Shown here: piece after piece, positions 62,122 to 64,000 of the stretch
Layout of the letters: each line of letters opens with the position of its first letter
How positions within the stretch are numbered: position 1 is the stretch's first letter
NCBI GenBank assembly: GCA_016795465.1
Contig: JAEUHK010000078.1
Span: 1-64,000, forward strand
Length of the DNA stretch: 64,000 nt
Reading direction: 5' to 3'
DNA from: Verrucomicrobiaceae bacterium
GTDB taxonomy: Bacteria; Verrucomicrobiota; Verrucomicrobiia; Verrucomicrobiales; Verrucomicrobiaceae
Made by a program: the position numbers and the translations under genes
Notes under the pieces: model-generated
What the model was told of the DNA's origin: nothing
The model's database searches: none
Seen by the model: the letters and a program-made list of their open reading frames with translations, nothing else

Positions 62122-62858
62122 CAGCCCAGTGGGGTGGCAGCCCCAGGGAGCATGCGGTTGTAATGAAGCTGCACACGGTTGAGGAACCACTGCCACGTGG
62201 GGCCAGGGCGGCCGCGATCCATCAGGAAGTGCGGGCAATCCTTGTTGGGAATGCTCAAGCCCTTCCGCGGCCAGTGGTAGTGGGCCTTCACATGACTCAG
62301 CGGGATGTTGTAGGCCCGCATCAGATAGGCGGCCAGACGGGCGGTGCGGTCAATCGTGAGCCCGATGTCATTGCCATGATGCTCGCACATCTCGATGCCG
62401 ATGCTGTAGTTGTTGCCGGGGCCGTCGAAGTCGGCGTGCTCGCCCTGCTCGCGGCATGGCAGGTGTTGGATGGCCACGTCCTGCTGCACGGTGAAATGCC
62501 AGGTGAGAAAGCCGATGCGGTTGCCGCCAGGCCGCCTCGTGGCACGCAGGGCACCGCGTTTCAAAGCGAGGGCGTGATTGTAAGCGTTGCCGGTGTAGTT
62601 CTGCGTGCTGTGAATGGTGATATAGCGCACGTTCATCGGCCGGTAATAGCGCCGCCCCACCGTGCCCGCCGGGATGAGATCGAGCTTCACGCGAGCCTCC
62701 GCCAGCAACTGGTCCGGCGTCACCGGCCCGAGAGCGCTGTCGTTGTAGCGAGCCTCCCACATCTTCACCCGGCTGTTATTGTAGGGCGTCGTGCAGGCTG
62801 CCACGACAAGACCAATCGCGACGAAAAGGGGCAGCAAAAGGGGGACGTGGCGGCGCAT
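62121..62858 (-). CDS. N-acetylmuramoyl-L-alanine amidase (Amidase_2), lipoprotein
   Basis: A 245-residue cell-wall amidase. The start at 62858 gives a lipoprotein signal (MRRHVPLLLPLFVAIGLVVA, then AC as lipobox Cys). The amidase_2/PGRP-type fold is seen as YITIHSTQNYTGNAYNHALA (first zinc His), IGFLTWHFTVQQDVAIQHLP, NYSIGIEMCEHHGND (catalytic Glu) and KAHYHWPRKGLSIPNKDCPH (later zinc His and Cys). It cuts peptide stems from peptidoglycan at the outer face. Operon with the propeller-like gene downstream. Confidence 0.88.
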   Translation of the reverse strand: MRRHVPLLLPLFVAIGLVVAACTTPYNNSRVKMWEARYNDSALGPVTPDQLLAEARVKLDLIPAGTVGRRYYRPMNVRYITIHSTQNYTGNAYNHALALKRGALRATRRPGGNRIGFLTWHFTVQQDVAIQHLPCREQGEHADFDGPGNNYSIGIEMCEHHGNDIGLTIDRTARLAAYLMRAYNIPLSHVKAHYHWPRKGLSIPNKDCPHFLMDRGRPGPTWQWFLNRVQLHYNRMLPGAATPLG

Positions 62859-62887
62859 GCTGTTAGTTAATTTTTCACGCTCACTCT

Positions 62888-63691
62888 TCAAGGTGCAAAG
62901 TTGAGAGTTTTCAAGACGTGACGCCCGCCCAAACCTTCCGCGTTTTTTGCCGCCAGACGGCTCGCGTGCTCGGCGCATCGCTCCAGCGGCCAGTTTGAAA
63001 GCCAGCCATGCAGGAAAGCGCCGTGAAACACATCCCCACAGCCAGTGGTGTCCACGAGCGGCGAGGCAGTGAGGGCTGGTTGATGGAAATGACTGCCTTC
63101 ACGCGACCAAACATGACTTCCTCGAATCCCGTCCGTGATCACCAAAAGCCTCGCCGGGCTGCGAAGGAGCCTTTCGGCCATTTGAGGCAGTTCGGAGCAT
63201 CCGGAGGCCTTTTCGGCAAAATCGCGCGAAACGATGCGCAGATGGCTCGCCTCGAACAAATAGCGGATCGACTCCCGAAAGCGCCCGGCACCGCCATCGA
63301 ACGAGATTTCGACGTTTTGAGCCTGTGCCGCAGCGATCGCGGCCCGGCAGGCGTTTTCATGGCGACCGTTGAGGTGCAGCAAACGCACGCCGTGGAGCAT
63401 CGAAGGCTCGAACACCGGCTCCGGAGCCTCCGCTGGCCTGAAAACGATCTGCCTAGCCCCGTCCCGCTGGCGCACAAGGATCACCGCCTCCGCTGGCGGG
63501 CCGTCGAGCAGCTCACAGGCATGCCCGTGCGCCTGCAAAACCGCCAGTGCCGTCGCCACCGGTCCGCCGCGATCCTCCGCACGCCCCAGCGCCTGCGTCA
63601 CGCCCTCCGCCACACTGAATTCCGGCACCACATAGAAGGTGTCACGCGTTTCCGCGCCAATGCCGAGCACTTTGAAAGAAGAGGAAGCCAT
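62888..63691 (-). CDS. PfkB-family sugar kinase
   Basis: A 267-residue kinase of the PfkB/ribokinase family. The C-terminal signature is DTTGCGDVFHGAFLHGWLSN, where the Asp of GCGD is the catalytic base and the usual second Ala is Cys. The N-terminal part has GRAEDRGGPVATALAVLQAH, a weak form of the GG motif. Shorter than typical members (about 300), with a reduced lid. The substrate is unknown. It starts divergently from the MFS gene, 77 bp away. Confidence 0.82.
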   Translation of the reverse strand: MASSSFKVLGIGAETRDTFYVVPEFSVAEGVTQALGRAEDRGGPVATALAVLQAHGHACELLDGPPAEAVILVRQRDGARQIVFRPAEAPEPVFEPSMLHGVRLLHLNGRHENACRAAIAAAQAQNVEISFDGGAGRFRESIRYLFEASHLRIVSRDFAEKASGCSELPQMAERLLRSPARLLVITDGIRGSHVWSREGSHFHQPALTASPLVDTTGCGDVFHGAFLHGWLSNWPLERCAEHASRLAAKNAEGLGGRHVLKTLNFAP

Positions 63692-63768
63692 GCGGCGGCA
63701 TGATTCCGCTGATTTTCGCGATTGTCATCCCCTGCCCCGTCATTCAACATCGCGCCCACTTTTCCCGC

Positions 63769-64000
63769 ATGAGCACCACCGCCACTCCCGACGCCTCCGC
63801 CCCCTGGTATAAACAGATGACCAAATACCACTGGTTCGTCTTCATCGTGGCCTCGCTGGCTTGGTTGTTCGACTGCCTCGACCAGCAGCTCTTCCTCCTG
63901 GCCCGCAATTCGGCCATGAAAGCCCTTCTGCCGCCGGAAATGGACGCCATCAAATACGGCGGTTACGCCACCTCCATCTTCGTCGCGGGCTGGGCCACCG
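63769..64000 (+). CDS. MFS transporter, N-terminal fragment (cut by window edge)
   Basis: 77 codons from the ATG at 63769 to the right edge. The peptide starts MSTTATPDASAPWYKQMTKY, then the first transmembrane helix WFVFIVASLAWLFDCLDQQL, where the DCLDQ text matches the D(x)xDQ of metabolite:proton symporters (a common first-helix motif in MFS). The following helix begins GGYATSIFVAGWAT. Its substrate, perhaps an organic acid or sugar, cannot be given from the fragment. Confidence 0.75.
   Translation, partial: MSTTATPDASAPWYKQMTKYHWFVFIVASLAWLFDCLDQQLFLLARNSAMKALLPPEMDAIKYGGYATSIFVAGWAT

Overview
The window reads as a chromosomal segment of a GC-rich member of the Verrucomicrobiota, almost certainly Prosthecobacter or a very close relative. 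The main reason is the gene set at 33947-37464. It holds two tubulin genes (btubA, btubB) followed without a gap by a kinesin-light-chain-like TPR gene (bklc), an arrangement known from Prosthecobacter. Supporting traits are PEP-CTERM exported proteins, a DUF1501/DUF1549 pair, Tat-exported FAD oxidoreductases, a very large secreted protein with autotransporter-associated repeats, and a near-total absence of Shine-Dalgarno sequences. No rRNA, tRNA, CRISPR array or insertion sequence was recognised.

Layout. 1-1505: a truncated Fic gene with a strong promoter overlapped by iterated repeats, a divergent RhuM-type gene and a small inverted repeat. 1514-8698: a 1709-residue secreted M60-type peptidase, a PIN toxin-antitoxin pair and a GntR/LacI-type regulator. 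8691-16909: five genes on the minus strand for exported enzymes (a sialidase-like LamG protein, two tandem FAD oxidoreductases, a DUF1501/DUF1549 pair). 17109-25967: a lipoprotein, an FmdB-like miniprotein, a vanadium-haloperoxidase-like PEP-CTERM protein, a PQQ-type propeller, ybeY with a 7TM-HD phosphohydrolase, a family-4 uracil-DNA glycosylase, an orphan sugar permease and a Nudix hydrolase. 26081-31181: a Gld-like ABC operon of four genes. 31355-37464: a membrane protein with two degenerate kinase-like domains, then btubA-btubB-bklc. 37513-47839: a fused beta-oxidation enzyme, a PpiD-like chaperone with a coupled TPR gene, a receiver/histidine-kinase hybrid, an FHA coiled-coil protein, an MGMT-like protein, a helical-repeat protein and HflX. 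47908-64000: a lipase-maturation-factor homologue, an ABC ATPase with a partner, a PmoA-like (DUF6807) protein, a Gfo/Idh/MocA oxidoreductase, a sorbosone-dehydrogenase-like protein, a NagB-like protein, MazG, a ROK kinase, an OpgG/D protein, an amidase, a PfkB kinase and the start of an MFS transporter.

How the genes work together. Many products are exported hydrolases, oxidoreductases or propeller proteins, which suits a heterotroph that degrades polymers and glycans. The centre is the cytoskeletal cassette: BtubA and BtubB have tubulin GTP-binding signatures and BtubB even starts with MREI, as eukaryotic tubulins do. btubA and btubB are the only genes in the window with an obvious Shine-Dalgarno sequence, which fits the proposed foreign origin or demand for high expression. 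The double pseudokinase-like membrane protein directly upstream is the least explained neighbour and the best candidate for an undescribed partner.

Small-scale structure. Several gene ends carry perfect hairpins that include the stop codons. Several families of inverted or tandem repeats sit between genes, one of them possibly translated at the start of a gene. The only gene-free stretch over 300 bp is 46206-46543, and it is mostly one inverted repeat.
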